Numbered from the stretch's first letter, positions 33,950-43,110 are shown. The stretch: 64,000 nt of DNA from Pelagihabitans pacificus (GCF_009371985.2 NZ_VIKU02000001.1:1-64000), one strand, 5' to 3'. Notes: generated by a model from the sequence alone, not told the origin. Numbers and translations are program-made.

Positions 33950-35164
33950 TCAATTGTTCCTGTCGACCCAGGCACCGGCGCCTATATACTCCTTTCTTCT
34001 AGAATGCGTTTCCCTATTTTTGATAATTAAGTGGGTCGGATCAAGCTGTCTGCTACGATAGCCCAACAAATGAAAGAACTGCTTGGCAAAAAAGCGAGCT
34101 ACCTTGCGATTTACCAACAAGGTCTCCCGCCGATCAGGGTGTACCGATATCCCGGGAAGCAGGGGCAATAACCTGTCGAACTTGACTTTCCTCAAAACTG
34201 CCGATAGGTTCAAAAAGAACTTGGGAATTCTTCGGATGATAAAAAAGCCATCATCCCCATGGCATTGGTACAAGGGCATAAAAATACGACCTGTATCAAT
34301 TGCGACAATTGTCTTTTGGTTGCTAGTAGCCAAAGCCTGGTTTTTCCGTACGTGCTGAAAATTATCGAAACCAGGGTTCATTTTAAAATCCTCATTCCCC
34401 AAAATCTTATGGGTTGCAAAAATCTCATAGGTATCCTTGGTATGGTTAGATGTATTGGCCAAAAGTTGGTAATACCTATCAAAGTCGATTGTACTTTTAT
34501 CGATACAACCGGTAAATGCAAGGGTCAAATAAATGAAGGCTACGTGATATTCTATCGACCTCAATTCATCGTGTTCCCCACTTTCATAACCAAAGGCAAC
34601 ATACCCCAGTTCGTTTATGTAGCTCAATAGGGGACCCTCGAGATATTCTTCGATGCCCAAAATCATCGGTACCGGATATTGCGACACAAACCTTCGATTC
34701 AACAAGGTGTCATTGACCAGCGTAAAAGGAATGGTCTTGCTCGAGGTCGTATGGAGGTCGATAAAATAAAAAGGACCGTTCTCGGTATCAAGAATGGTGC
34801 GCAGTAGCTCATAAATTTCAAGTTGTTCGGGTGTTTCCTTGGTAATTTTCCCAGACTTTCCACTCAGCAACGCCTCCATACGCCGAGTATCCCATATCCG
34901 GTTCAAATCTTCATCCAAAAAACGGATTCCCTTATCGAGCGCCTTGATATTTCCGACAATCGCATAGCATGTTCCCCTTATAGGAAGTTTCCTTTCTTCA
35001 ATGCTATCGAACACCTCTTTCAAAGCGAAAACCCCGGAAGGTTCGTTACCGTGCATTCCGGCAATGAAAATGATCGTTGGGCCATCCTCATCGCCCCGCA
35101 CCTTTCCCAAAATCCGTTTGAGTTCAATGGATTTCTTCAGTGCTTTGCTGTATGCCTTGGCCAT
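33950..35164 (-). CDS. succinylglutamate desuccinylase/aspartoacylase-like zinc hydrolase
   Basis: 404 residues, M14 AspA/AstE fold. Zinc ligands are in AGMHGNEPSG (His, Glu) and YFIDLHTTSS (His), and the catalytic Glu is probably in FGYESGEHDEL. Such enzymes cut an N-acyl or amide group from an amino acid. The C-terminal 150 residues (from about 255) are an extension beyond the core. Its start overlaps the GCS2-CBS gene by 41 bases, so the two proteins are made together and may act on the same metabolite. Confidence 0.85.
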   Translation of the reverse strand: MAKAYSKALKKSIELKRILGKVRGDEDGPTIIFIAGMHGNEPSGVFALKEVFDSIEERKLPIRGTCYAIVGNIKALDKGIRFLDEDLNRIWDTRRMEALLSGKSGKITKETPEQLEIYELLRTILDTENGPFYFIDLHTTSSKTIPFTLVNDTLLNRRFVSQYPVPMILGIEEYLEGPLLSYINELGYVAFGYESGEHDELRSIEYHVAFIYLTLAFTGCIDKSTIDFDRYYQLLANTSNHTKDTYEIFATHKILGNEDFKMNPGFDNFQHVRKNQALATSNQKTIVAIDTGRIFMPLYQCHGDDGFFIIRRIPKFFLNLSAVLRKVKFDRLLPLLPGISVHPDRRETLLVNRKVARFFAKQFFHLLGYRSRQLDPTHLIIKNRETHSRRKEYIGAGAWVDRNN

Positions 35165-37019
35165 AACTTGATGATACTATGTCGTTCTTACTGATTATAC
35201 CTACCAGGATTCCTTCAGAAACCACGGGCAGACATCCTATTTGATGTTCCTTCATTAATTCAACGGCCTCATTTATCGGGGTTGTCGTACCCACATAATA
35301 TACCTTTTTTACCATGATATCGGCCACTCTACTAACCTCTTTATCACTTTTCTTTGACCTATATTTCTCCATATGGGTCCATGTAAGCAAGCCTACAAGT
35401 TCGCCCGAACGCCCTACCACGGGCATGTGATGAATGTTTCTCCAATTCATAATGCTAGTCGCCAAATCGGAGAGATCTTCTTCGTGCACGGTAAATAGCG
35501 CAGTAGACATGATATGACCTACCAAGGTTGCCGTATCGGGCTTGATTATGGGTACCTCAGGCCAATCGTTTACGACTTTCCCATTTTGCTGGTTATCGTT
35601 GATGTTCTTGGTAAGCATGACCAGGGCGTCATCACGCTTCATGCCTGTGGTGAGTTTTCGATAATTGTCTATTTGCCATCGGGCACCGGTGGTTCCGTTC
35701 GCACGGTCCTCAATCACTTTTAGGAAAAAGTCTATATCCTCCTCCTCGACCTCTTTTTTTCGCAATCCCTCCCGGGCAATGGGCAACAGCTCTTCGATGA
35801 CCAACTTTCTCACGGAGTAGCATTTATTTTTCCATATCAAGACGGATTCCTTTCCAGTCCGTGCAGCTTTTATAAAATTAGACTTTGCATCCCGAAAATC
35901 CATACAACCGGGCATATCGTCGAACTCCGATGGTCTTCCTACCATTAATCCGACCCAAAAAACAAAATTGGCTATCTCATCGACAACCGAGGGTCCGGAA
36001 GGAATATATCGATTTTCAATGCGCAAATGGGGCTTCCCTCCTCCTATCCCGTAACAGGGACGGTTCCAACGGTACACGGTACCATTATGAAGTTTTAGGG
36101 CATCCAACTTCGGAATCTTTCCTTTTTTTATTTCATCGAGTGCATTTGCCTGAATGGGCTTGGAAAGGGCCACCTCATGTAAAGCGATATCCTCCTTAAA
36201 AACCGCTGTAGCCGAACCGGTTGCCCATCTAGTTCCAAATGCTACCCTTGGTTGCTGATCCTTTATGGCATAGGAAGAACTTCGGGTATCCAAACTTTGC
36301 TGAAACAGGGCGATACGGGTTTCGTACCACAGCTCCCGCCCCATTAAAAGGGGTGAGTTACAACAGATTCCCATGACAGGACCGGCAATTGCCTGTGCCC
36401 AATTGTAACTTTTGATAAAATCGTGGGAAGGAATCTGCAAGTGCATCTGAAAACTAGTATTACACGCTTCAAATAACACCGAATCGTGGGTAACCGAAAG
36501 CTCATCAACACCTTTTAGATGCAACGAGAAGTCCGACCCCCGAAATTGTCGCATCACTTCATTGAGTGCGTCATACCTTGGGCTTGGGGTCATAAAGTCT
36601 TTATGCAGTTCTTTCTTGCTGATAGTCGGTAGTATTCCTGTCAATACGACCCTGGTATCATGCCGGTCCGCAATTTCAGAGGCTAGGGTCAACAACGATT
36701 TTAGCTGTGACATCATTTTTCGAAAGCAGTCCTTTTCCAACACGAGCGGATCTAGGTTGATTTCCAGATTGTACCGGGCCAGTTCGGTCGTAAAATGAGG
36801 CTCATCAATATCTTTAAGGATCTCCATTGCTTTTTTGGACGGACGCCAATCCTTGGTAACCAAACAAAATTCCTGTTCCGCGCCTATACGTACAACATCG
36901 TCCTCGATCAAGCCTTTTTTCACAAGTTGCTCAAGGGCCTGTACATCATTCAATAAATGTTGTATAAAGGCCATACGCTCCTCTTGCTTGCCGATACGTT
37001 TTACTTTATGCTCTCCCAT
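35124..37019 (-). CDS. GCS2-type carboxylate-amine ligase fused to two CBS domains
   Basis: 631 residues. Residues about 15-470 are a glutamate-cysteine ligase 2 domain: VVRIGAEQEFCLVTKDW, ARYNLEINLDPL, SFQMHLQIPSHDF, and the arginine-rich RIENRYIPSGPS. Residues about 490-615 hold two CBS motifs (HIMSTALFTVHEEDL, HHMPVVGRSGELVGLL; DIMVKKVYYVGTTTPINEA, GCLPVVSEGILVGIISKNDI), which usually sense adenine nucleotides. The enzyme would join an amine to glutamate or a similar acid under energy control. An alternative start lies 15 residues in (MAFIQHLL). The substrate is unknown. Confidence 0.85.
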   Translation of the reverse strand: MGEHKVKRIGKQEERMAFIQHLLNDVQALEQLVKKGLIEDDVVRIGAEQEFCLVTKDWRPSKKAMEILKDIDEPHFTTELARYNLEINLDPLVLEKDCFRKMMSQLKSLLTLASEIADRHDTRVVLTGILPTISKKELHKDFMTPSPRYDALNEVMRQFRGSDFSLHLKGVDELSVTHDSVLFEACNTSFQMHLQIPSHDFIKSYNWAQAIAGPVMGICCNSPLLMGRELWYETRIALFQQSLDTRSSSYAIKDQQPRVAFGTRWATGSATAVFKEDIALHEVALSKPIQANALDEIKKGKIPKLDALKLHNGTVYRWNRPCYGIGGGKPHLRIENRYIPSGPSVVDEIANFVFWVGLMVGRPSEFDDMPGCMDFRDAKSNFIKAARTGKESVLIWKNKCYSVRKLVIEELLPIAREGLRKKEVEEEDIDFFLKVIEDRANGTTGARWQIDNYRKLTTGMKRDDALVMLTKNINDNQQNGKVVNDWPEVPIIKPDTATLVGHIMSTALFTVHEEDLSDLATSIMNWRNIHHMPVVGRSGELVGLLTWTHMEKYRSKKSDKEVSRVADIMVKKVYYVGTTTPINEAVELMKEHQIGCLPVVSEGILVGIISKNDIVSSSYGQGIQQSTEEIH

Positions 37020-37039
37020 AGATTGGTTGTATCAAATTT

Positions 37040-37435
37040 TCAAGATCCTATGTTAGTTACCACTCCTTCCAAGATACTGTTTACCTCTTCGGCCAATTGA
37101 CCCAGTTCCTCATTTTGAACCGCTTGCATAGAGGCCATAGGGTTGACCGCAGCCACCTCGATGGCACCCGCCTCTTTTTCCTGCACAATGACATTGCAGG
37201 GTAGCATGGTCCCGATTTTGTCCTCTGACTGTAACGCGCGATAGGCGAAAGATGGATTACAGGCGCCTAAAATTACGTAGTTATAGAAATCTGCATCCAA
37301 CTTCTTCTTAAAGGTGGCTTTTAAATCAATTTCGGTCAGTATACCAAAGCCTGCTGATTTAAGGGCCTCGGTAGTTTTTTGGATTACCTCGTCAAAAGTA
37401 AACCCTTTTAGTGTTGTTTTATGGTAGTATGTCAT
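37040..37435 (-). CDS. DUF302 domain protein
   Basis: A 131-residue soluble protein with the DUF302 pattern: TTLKGFTFDEVIQKTTEALK, then GFGILTEIDLKATFKKKLDA, YVILGACNPSFAYRALQ and LLPCNV-type MLPCNVIVQEK. The conserved Cys pair GACNP and LPCN is kept. Function is unknown; the family may bind a small ligand. It opens the unit with the GCS2-CBS and AspA-like genes, 20 bases upstream of the former. An Fnr-type box at 37694 points this way but is 220 bases off. Confidence 0.88.
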   Translation of the reverse strand: MTYYHKTTLKGFTFDEVIQKTTEALKSAGFGILTEIDLKATFKKKLDADFYNYVILGACNPSFAYRALQSEDKIGTMLPCNVIVQEKEAGAIEVAAVNPMASMQAVQNEELGQLAEEVNSILEGVVTNIGS

Positions 37436-37662
37436 TCTTAAAATTAATTGTTATAACAGTAATAGGAAGGTAGCCATCCCCGTTTCATAGGCCGCAGGCA
37501 GTATCGGATACATTCTCTATTTTAATTGATACGTGCCTTTAGATCGGACACCGTTATGAAAAGTAAGAAGTACTATCAGCATCTAGCCACAAGATTGTTT
37601 GGCGGTTCCCCCGAACACCAAAAATTCTGTCGTTATAATTTTCAAAGAACCAAATGATAGCG
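37436..37662. other. long leader or empty region, no gene seen
   Basis: No frame longer than about 20 codons opens on the minus strand after the box at 37694-37705. Plus-strand frames here look non-coding. If the box is active this would be a long leader of the DUF302 gene or a small RNA. Confidence 0.4.
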
Positions 37663-37705
37663 CTAAAATAGCATACCTGGGGGCAACATTACATGACATT
37701 GGTCA
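37663..37705 (-). promoter_or_regulatory. Fnr-type box without an assigned gene
   Basis: TGACATTGGTCA (37694-37705) has perfect TGAC/GTCA arms. At the standard offset the minus strand has TATTTTAG (37670-37663), one mismatch from TAnnTTTG. The next start codon in that direction (DUF302) is 228 bases away. Confidence 0.5.
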
Positions 37706-37818
37706 GTTTATTCGCTCCGTGGTTTGCTTGAAACCGAATCGTTCCGGCACCTTGCTGCAAGGTATCAAAAATAACCTCCAGAACCCGGGTTAACATCTCG
37801 GTCCTCAAAGCTGCGGTA

Positions 37819-37861
37819 TGACATTTATCATGTTTTGTCTCTGAATACGGGACTATGTTTG
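37819..37861 (+). promoter_or_regulatory. Fnr-type box and -7 element, hemN
   Basis: TGACATTTATCA (37819-37830) is followed, 35 bases from its first base, by a perfect TATGTTTG (37854-37861). Transcription would start near 37866, with the ATG at 37883. The box centre is at about -41.5. Confidence 0.85.
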
Positions 37862-37882
37862 CATCAAAACCGAAGCAAATCT

Positions 37883-39244
37883 ATGTGTACGCTAGTTCAG
37901 AAGTATAACATTCCCGGACCCCGTTATACTAGTTACCCCACCGTTCCCTATTGGGATATGAAGACCTTTTCAGGGAAAAAATGGGAAAACACCCTGCAAC
38001 ATAGTTTTGACGAGAGCAATGCGTCCAAAGGCATCAGCCTTTATATTCATTTACCATTTTGTGAAAGCATGTGCACTTTTTGCGGCTGTCATAAACGGAT
38101 TACCAAACGACACGATGTCGAGGTTCCCTACATACAAACCCTATTAAGGGAATGGAAACTATATTGTGATCTTTTTTCAGCACGACCTATTATCAAGGAA
38201 TTGCATTTGGGCGGAGGTACCCCAACCTTTTTCACTCCGCAAAACTTAAAGTGGCTGATCAATGGAATTTTCAAATCGGCCGATTACGCCGAAAGGTACG
38301 AATTCAGTTTTGAGGGTCATCCGAACAATACCACCAAAGCACACCTGAAAGCCTTATACGAAGTAGGATTTAGAAGGGTCAGTTTTGGAGTACAGGATTA
38401 TAACGAAACTGTACAAAAAGCGATTAACCGCATACAGTCTTTTGAAAACGTCAAACGCGTTACCAACGAAGCCCGGGAAATAGGTTACCTATCAATCGGA
38501 CACGATATCATTTTCGGGCTGCCCTTTCAGACCCTGCAGCATGTAGAACAGACTATTTTAAAGACTAAGGAACTGATGCCAGACCGGTTAGCCTTCTATA
38601 GCTATGCCCACGTGCCATGGATGCGGGGCAATGGTCAAAGAGGGTATAAGGATACCGACTTGCCCTCGCCGGAAGAAAAAAGGTTACAGTACGAGAAAGG
38701 CAAGAAGCTTTTGGCAAAAGTGGGTTACCAGGAAATTGGAATGGATCATTTCGCCCTGCCGACCGATACGTTGTACAAATCGATGCAATCGGGAAGTTTG
38801 CACCGGAACTTTATGGGGTATACCGCCTCAAAAACCCAGTTGATGGTCGGTTTGGGAGCATCGAGCATCGGTGACAGCTGGTACGGTTTTGCCCAGAACG
38901 TAAAAAATCTAGAAGAGTACCGGCATTTGGTTGAAAATGGGGTGCTTCCCATTTACCGGGGCCATCTCCTTTCCGAAGAAGATCGAATTATTAGAAAGCA
39001 CGTATTAAATCTGATGTGCCGTTTCGAAACGTCCTGGAACGAAGAAGGTAGCTATTTTGCAGAGTTACCCGCAGTGTTGGAACGGCTTCAGGAAATAGCA
39101 TCGGATGGTCTGGCAGAAATTACCCATTCGCGGTTACGGGTAACCAAAAAAGGACGACCTTTTATCAGAAATATTTGTATGGCCTTCGATTTACGGCTCC
39201 AGCGAAGGGCACCGGAAACTAAGTTATTCTCGATGACTATATGA
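37883..39244 (+). CDS. hemN: oxygen-independent coproporphyrinogen III oxidase
   Basis: A radical-SAM enzyme making protoporphyrinogen IX without oxygen; 453 residues, the usual length. The cluster motif is HLPFCESMCTFCGCHKRI, the SAM motif LGGGTPTFF, and later EGHPNN, RVSFGVQDYNETVQKAI and IFGLPFQT. The C-terminal HemN domain (IRKHVLNLMCRFE) distinguishes true HemN from HemW. The start ATG 37883 is used because an upstream TTG lies in the promoter. Low-oxygen haem supply fits the cbb3 operon. Confidence 0.96.
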   Translation: MCTLVQKYNIPGPRYTSYPTVPYWDMKTFSGKKWENTLQHSFDESNASKGISLYIHLPFCESMCTFCGCHKRITKRHDVEVPYIQTLLREWKLYCDLFSARPIIKELHLGGGTPTFFTPQNLKWLINGIFKSADYAERYEFSFEGHPNNTTKAHLKALYEVGFRRVSFGVQDYNETVQKAINRIQSFENVKRVTNEAREIGYLSIGHDIIFGLPFQTLQHVEQTILKTKELMPDRLAFYSYAHVPWMRGNGQRGYKDTDLPSPEEKRLQYEKGKKLLAKVGYQEIGMDHFALPTDTLYKSMQSGSLHRNFMGYTASKTQLMVGLGASSIGDSWYGFAQNVKNLEEYRHLVENGVLPIYRGHLLSEEDRIIRKHVLNLMCRFETSWNEEGSYFAELPAVLERLQEIASDGLAEITHSRLRVTKKGRPFIRNICMAFDLRLQRRAPETKLFSMTI

Positions 39245-39341
39245 ATTAGGGAGCTGGATGGTCAGGTTTCCGAAGGATACTTTTAAATGAAAGTTTTGCG
39301 ATTGATGCCAAAAAAGATGATATTGGGTAAAGAACATAATT

Positions 39342-39384
39342 TGATGATAACGGATAGAAGATCAAAATAACTTGGCTAATTTCA
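39342..39384 (+). promoter_or_regulatory. weak Fnr-type half-box before Usp5
   Basis: TGATGATAACGG (39342-39353) keeps only the upstream half-site, but TAATTTCA (39377-39384) starts exactly 35 bases from its first base. It is probably a decayed or low-affinity site. Confidence 0.3.
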
Positions 39385-39418
39385 GCGTTCTATTCACTCT
39401 GGCCTTAAACAACTAGTT

Positions 39419-40240
39419 ATGAAAAAAATAATAGTACCTATCGATTTCTCGGAACAATCCGAATATGCCTTAAAAGTAGCAGCTTCGCTTGCTAAAAAAC
39501 ACGGATCTGAAATCCTCGCGCTTCATATGTTGGAGTTGAACCAAGCAATCATCTCTTCCTCGGAAGGCTTCCACCCCGAACAGACGGTTTTTTTGCTCAA
39601 ACTGGCCGAAAAAAGATTCAATGAATTTTTGGCCAAACCTTACCTAAAAGGAGTAGCGGTAACCCCTATTATCAAGCATTTCAAAGTATTCAGCGAAGTC
39701 AATGAGGTAGCTGATAAACATGGGGCGGATATGATTATCATGGGCTCACATGGAAGTGACGGACTTAAGGAAATATTTGTTGGCTCCAATGCTGAAAAAG
39801 TAGTTCGAAATGCCAATATTCCAGTATTGGTCATCAAGGAGGAATTGGAAGATTTCAAAATCGACCGCTTCGTTTTTGCCAGCGATTTCAAGGAAGAAAG
39901 CTTGAAAGCGTTTCATAGGGCCAAGGATTTCGCCGAGATGCTGTCCGCGGAAATGGAATTGGTATACATTAATGTTCCGGGCGACGATTTCCTGAGCAAT
40001 AAAGATGCGTACAAACGCATCAATCAATTCCTTAGTCAGGGAAATATCGGTAAACAGGTGGAAATTTACAATGATTATAGCGTTGAAAAAGGTATTTTGA
40101 ACTACAGCGAAAGTATCAGTGCGGATATCATTGGGATTCCGACCCATGGTCGCAGGGGACTTTCCCATTTCTTTATGGGAAGTATCGGGGAAGATATTGC
40201 GAACCACTCCAAAATTCCTGTAGTGACATTTAAAATATAA
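39419..40240 (+). CDS. universal stress protein, two intact UspA domains (Usp5)
   Basis: 273 residues. Unlike the other five here, both halves keep the nucleotide motif: IMGSHGSDGLKEIFVGSNA in domain 1 and IPTHGRRGLSHFFMGSIGED in domain 2. It opens MKKIIVPIDFSEQSEYALKV. It is the more canonical, widespread type and probably binds two ATP. It follows hemN after a 174-base gap and ends before a strong terminator. Confidence 0.92.
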   Translation: MKKIIVPIDFSEQSEYALKVAASLAKKHGSEILALHMLELNQAIISSSEGFHPEQTVFLLKLAEKRFNEFLAKPYLKGVAVTPIIKHFKVFSEVNEVADKHGADMIIMGSHGSDGLKEIFVGSNAEKVVRNANIPVLVIKEELEDFKIDRFVFASDFKEESLKAFHRAKDFAEMLSAEMELVYINVPGDDFLSNKDAYKRINQFLSQGNIGKQVEIYNDYSVEKGILNYSESISADIIGIPTHGRRGLSHFFMGSIGEDIANHSKIPVVTFKI

Positions 40241-40270
40241 TATTTTATTATTTAGTGTTCTTTAGCGGAC

Positions 40271-40303
40271 AAAAAGGGCCTTCTATTCGGAAGGCCCTTT
40301 TTT
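40271..40303 (+). terminator. terminator after Usp5
   Basis: AAAAAGGGCCTT and AAGGCCCTTTTTT pair around TCTATTCGG-type loop bases with a strong T tail. Confidence 0.85.
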
Positions 40304-40339
40304 ATGACGATGCCACGGTTCATTTCTCGTCTTCAACTT

Positions 40340-40513
40340 TTATATAGGTAAAAAACTCTTTCCTGCTTCAATATCGGCAATCAAATCGTTGATTGTAGTC
40401 TCCTCCCTTTTTTTAACGAAACGGGTCTTGGTATCCCCTACCAAGTCATGGAGCGGACAAGGATTACTCCCGTTCCTCTTTTTAGGGGCTAAGCACGTAG
40501 GTAGAGGAACTAA
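40340..40513 (-). pseudogene. Rrf2-family regulator, C-terminal remnant
   Basis: The minus strand between a stop at 40514-40516 and a stop at 40340-40342 reads 57 codons including TCLAPKKRNGSNPCPLHDLV and KKREETTINDLIADIE. This is the C-terminal third of an Rrf2 transcription factor (ligand Cys region plus the CPLHD and TTIxDL motifs). The N-terminal winged helix is absent and no start codon is present. Rrf2 proteins such as NsrR or IscR sense NO or Fe-S state, which fits the neighbourhood. It is read as a decayed gene. Confidence 0.75.
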
Positions 40514-40591
40514 TTATTATAGATATTGAACTCGTCTAAGGTCTGTCATCCCGGTAAGAGTTACTTTCCTATTTTTTCAATAGAAAAATAC

Positions 40592-41356
40592 TTAAATATC
40601 GATAGTAAGACCAATAGGACAATGATCGGAACCAAGTACTTCGGAATAGATATCTACGGCTCTAACCTTATCGATAAGTGCCTGGCTCACCAAAAAATAG
40701 TCGATTCGCCATCCTGTATTGCGTTCCCGTGCCTTAAAGCGATAACTCCAATAGGTGTAGGCGACCTCATCGGGATGTAAAAGTCGAAAGGAATCTACCA
40801 AGCCCGAATTGACGAAATTGTCCATCCCGTCTATCTCTATCTGGGTATAGCCTGCCGTTTTATTGTAGTTGGCCTTATCATTTTTTAAATCGATGGGCCT
40901 GTGGGCTACGTTCATATCACCACAGACAATCACCGGTTTTGATTTTTCCAGATTTTGGAGGTACTGCAGGAAATCGGCATCCCATTTTTTTCGATAATCG
41001 AGTCGATCGAGCTTTTGACCCGAGTTAGGAACATAAACGTTGACCAAATAAAAATCGGGGTATTCGGCACATTGAACCCTTCCCTCGGTATCATGCGCTG
41101 CGATTCCCATATCGGACTTTACCCCAAGGGGGGCTATTTTGGTCAACAAAGCGGTTCCCGAATAACCTTTCTTCTCTGCTGAATTGTAATAACCTTTAAA
41201 CGAATCCATGGGAGTCAATGCGTTACCGACTTCATCGTCCTGTGCTTTCGTTTCCTGCAAACAAAGAATATCGGGTTCCAACGCTGCAATCGATTCAAAA
41301 AAGTCTTTTTTAACTACGGCCCTAATACCGTTGACGTTCCACGAAACAATGTGCAT
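40592..41356 (-). CDS. xth: exodeoxyribonuclease III
   Basis: An AP endonuclease and 3'-5' exonuclease of base-excision repair, 254 residues. Present are SWNVNGIRAVV, the metal Glu in CLQETKAQDDEV, VPNSG, CGDMNVAHRPIDLKN, and SDHCPIGLTIDI with the catalytic His. It is monocistronic by appearance, with an A/T-rich weak hairpin after it. Confidence 0.96.
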   Translation of the reverse strand: MHIVSWNVNGIRAVVKKDFFESIAALEPDILCLQETKAQDDEVGNALTPMDSFKGYYNSAEKKGYSGTALLTKIAPLGVKSDMGIAAHDTEGRVQCAEYPDFYLVNVYVPNSGQKLDRLDYRKKWDADFLQYLQNLEKSKPVIVCGDMNVAHRPIDLKNDKANYNKTAGYTQIEIDGMDNFVNSGLVDSFRLLHPDEVAYTYWSYRFKARERNTGWRIDYFLVSQALIDKVRAVDIYSEVLGSDHCPIGLTIDI

Positions 41357-41396
41357 ACCTTACTATTTAAGTATAAAGATATAGAATCTATCGTGT

Positions 41397-41789
41397 TCAA
41401 TGTTTGTTCCTATGTTCATAAATCTTCATGTATAACATGGTAGACATCTTCTGGGCCCGATTTTTGGCGATCCAAGCGGTTTCGCCTTCAAAAAGTTCAT
41501 CGATCGTCGCAAACCATAGGTTGAGCCATATCCCGAAATGCTCGGGAGTAACGGTATGATTCATTTTATCATCGACTTCTTGGTGCACGGCCACAGGATT
41601 GCCATTGTATTTCCGTTTTAAAAAGAGTTGTGTATCCCAGAAATCGGTCAGCAATTTCAAATGACCATCCCAGTCGGTAATAATGCCGTTGAAAATTGGA
41701 CCCAGCTTTGGGTCGCTTCTTACTTTGGCATAGAATGTTTCTACTAATAGTTTTACATCTGCTCTTTTCTTGATTTCGGCTTTATCCAC
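41397..41789 (-). CDS. group 3 truncated haemoglobin
   Basis: A 130-residue globin of group III (trHb3). KLLVETFYAKVRSDPKLGPIF, WDTQLFLKRKYNGNP and HFGIWLNLWFATIDELF, with the proximal His in HFGIWL, are family signatures. The role is probably oxygen or NO chemistry at low oxygen. It follows the acetyl-CoA transferase gene by 18 bases and would share its Fnr-type promoter. Confidence 0.93.
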   Translation of the reverse strand: MDKAEIKKRADVKLLVETFYAKVRSDPKLGPIFNGIITDWDGHLKLLTDFWDTQLFLKRKYNGNPVAVHQEVDDKMNHTVTPEHFGIWLNLWFATIDELFEGETAWIAKNRAQKMSTMLYMKIYEHRNKH

Positions 41790-41807
41790 AAGGTCAAGAT
41801 ACTGCTT

Positions 41808-43076
41808 TCAGCGATTAAATCGCTCATAAGCAGCTTTTTCCAGAGGTTCTTTGTGCTCTGGGTGTGCAATTGAAATTAAGGCCCTCGCACGTTGTTTAAG
41901 GTTCTTTCCATAGAGATTCACTACCCCGTATTCGGTGGCAACGAAATGTACGTGAGCCCGTGTGGTCGTGACCCCTGCACCTTCCTTTAAAAACGGTACT
42001 ATCTTGGAAACACCTTTGTTCGTGGTCGAGGATATGGCAAAAATCGGTTTGCCGCCTTCCGAAAGCGAGGCTCCTCGAATGAAGTCCATTTGGCCCCCGA
42101 CTCCCGAAAACTGATAACTTCCAATGGTGTCGGCGCAGACTTGACCTGTCAAGTCTATCTCAATGGCGCTGTTGATAGCCGTCACCTTGGGGTTTCTTCG
42201 AATCCGGGCCGTATCATTGGTATAGCCCGAATCCCTGAAATCACAAATAGGATTGTCATCGATGAAATCATAGAGCTCGCGTGAACCCGCCGCAAAACAA
42301 CTTACAATTTTCCCCTTTTTAATCACTTTTTCCGCACCTGTGATCACACCACTTTTCAAGAGGGGTAATACCCCATCGGAAAACATCTCGGTATGGATTC
42401 CTAGATTTTTATGGTTGGTTAAGTTCGTTAACACCGCATTGGGAATACTACCGATACCTGTCTGTAGCGTGGCACCATCTTCAATAAGGGAAGCGACATG
42501 GGCACCGATCTGATGCTCCAAGTTCGAAATATTGGCGGGGTTATATTCATGGATTGGACGGTTGACCTCTATCGCAAATTGGATCTGGTCGATATGAACA
42601 ATGCCTGTACCGTGGGTTCTGGGCACATACGGATTGATTTGGGCAATTATTCTTTTAGCCGTTCTAACAGCTGGAAGCGCCACATCGACCGATACGCCGA
42701 GTGAACAGTACCCATGGCGATCGGGCGGGGATACTTGAACGATGGCCACGTCCAACGGAAGGATGTTCTTATGGAATAACAACGGTATCTCGCTTAGGAA
42801 TATAGGGATGTAGTCGGCTCTTAACGAATTGACACCTTTTCTAACATTGCCGCCAACGAAACAGGAGTTTAATTTCAGAGATTTACAGTAGGGCTCTTGG
42901 GTATATTTCGCTTCCCCTTCGGTGTGGATAGAGATAAGCTCAACGTCTTTTAACGCACGATGTCGCTCACACAGAGCGTCTATCAATTCGTTTGGGGTCA
43001 TAGCGGCACCATGAAGAAATACCCTGTCCCCTGATTTTATAATCGATACTGCTTCCTCTTTTGAAACTATTTTCAT
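41808..43076 (-). CDS. acetyl-CoA hydrolase/transferase family protein
   Basis: 422 residues of the class I CoA-transferase/acetyl-CoA hydrolase family (Cat1-like). It has LHGAAMTPNELIDAL, GNVRKGVNSLRADYIPIFL, LQTGIGSIPNAVL, the catalytic-Glu region FSDGVLPLLKSGVITGAEK, and GGQMDFIRGA. It would swap CoA between acetate and an acyl-CoA such as succinyl-CoA, giving acetate and, through succinyl-CoA synthetase, ATP. That is an anaerobic energy route. It leads a two-gene unit with the truncated haemoglobin. Confidence 0.9.
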   Translation of the reverse strand: MKIVSKEEAVSIIKSGDRVFLHGAAMTPNELIDALCERHRALKDVELISIHTEGEAKYTQEPYCKSLKLNSCFVGGNVRKGVNSLRADYIPIFLSEIPLLFHKNILPLDVAIVQVSPPDRHGYCSLGVSVDVALPAVRTAKRIIAQINPYVPRTHGTGIVHIDQIQFAIEVNRPIHEYNPANISNLEHQIGAHVASLIEDGATLQTGIGSIPNAVLTNLTNHKNLGIHTEMFSDGVLPLLKSGVITGAEKVIKKGKIVSCFAAGSRELYDFIDDNPICDFRDSGYTNDTARIRRNPKVTAINSAIEIDLTGQVCADTIGSYQFSGVGGQMDFIRGASLSEGGKPIFAISSTTNKGVSKIVPFLKEGAGVTTTRAHVHFVATEYGVVNLYGKNLKQRARALISIAHPEHKEPLEKAAYERFNR

Positions 43077-43110
43077 TTTAGTCTGTTTTATATCCTACTG
43101 TAATGCACTA

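Noticed and set aside
37599-37793. Plus-strand open frame of 64 codons before hemN
   Set aside because: It covers an Fnr-type box, shows no recognisable protein pattern and has no promoter at its start.
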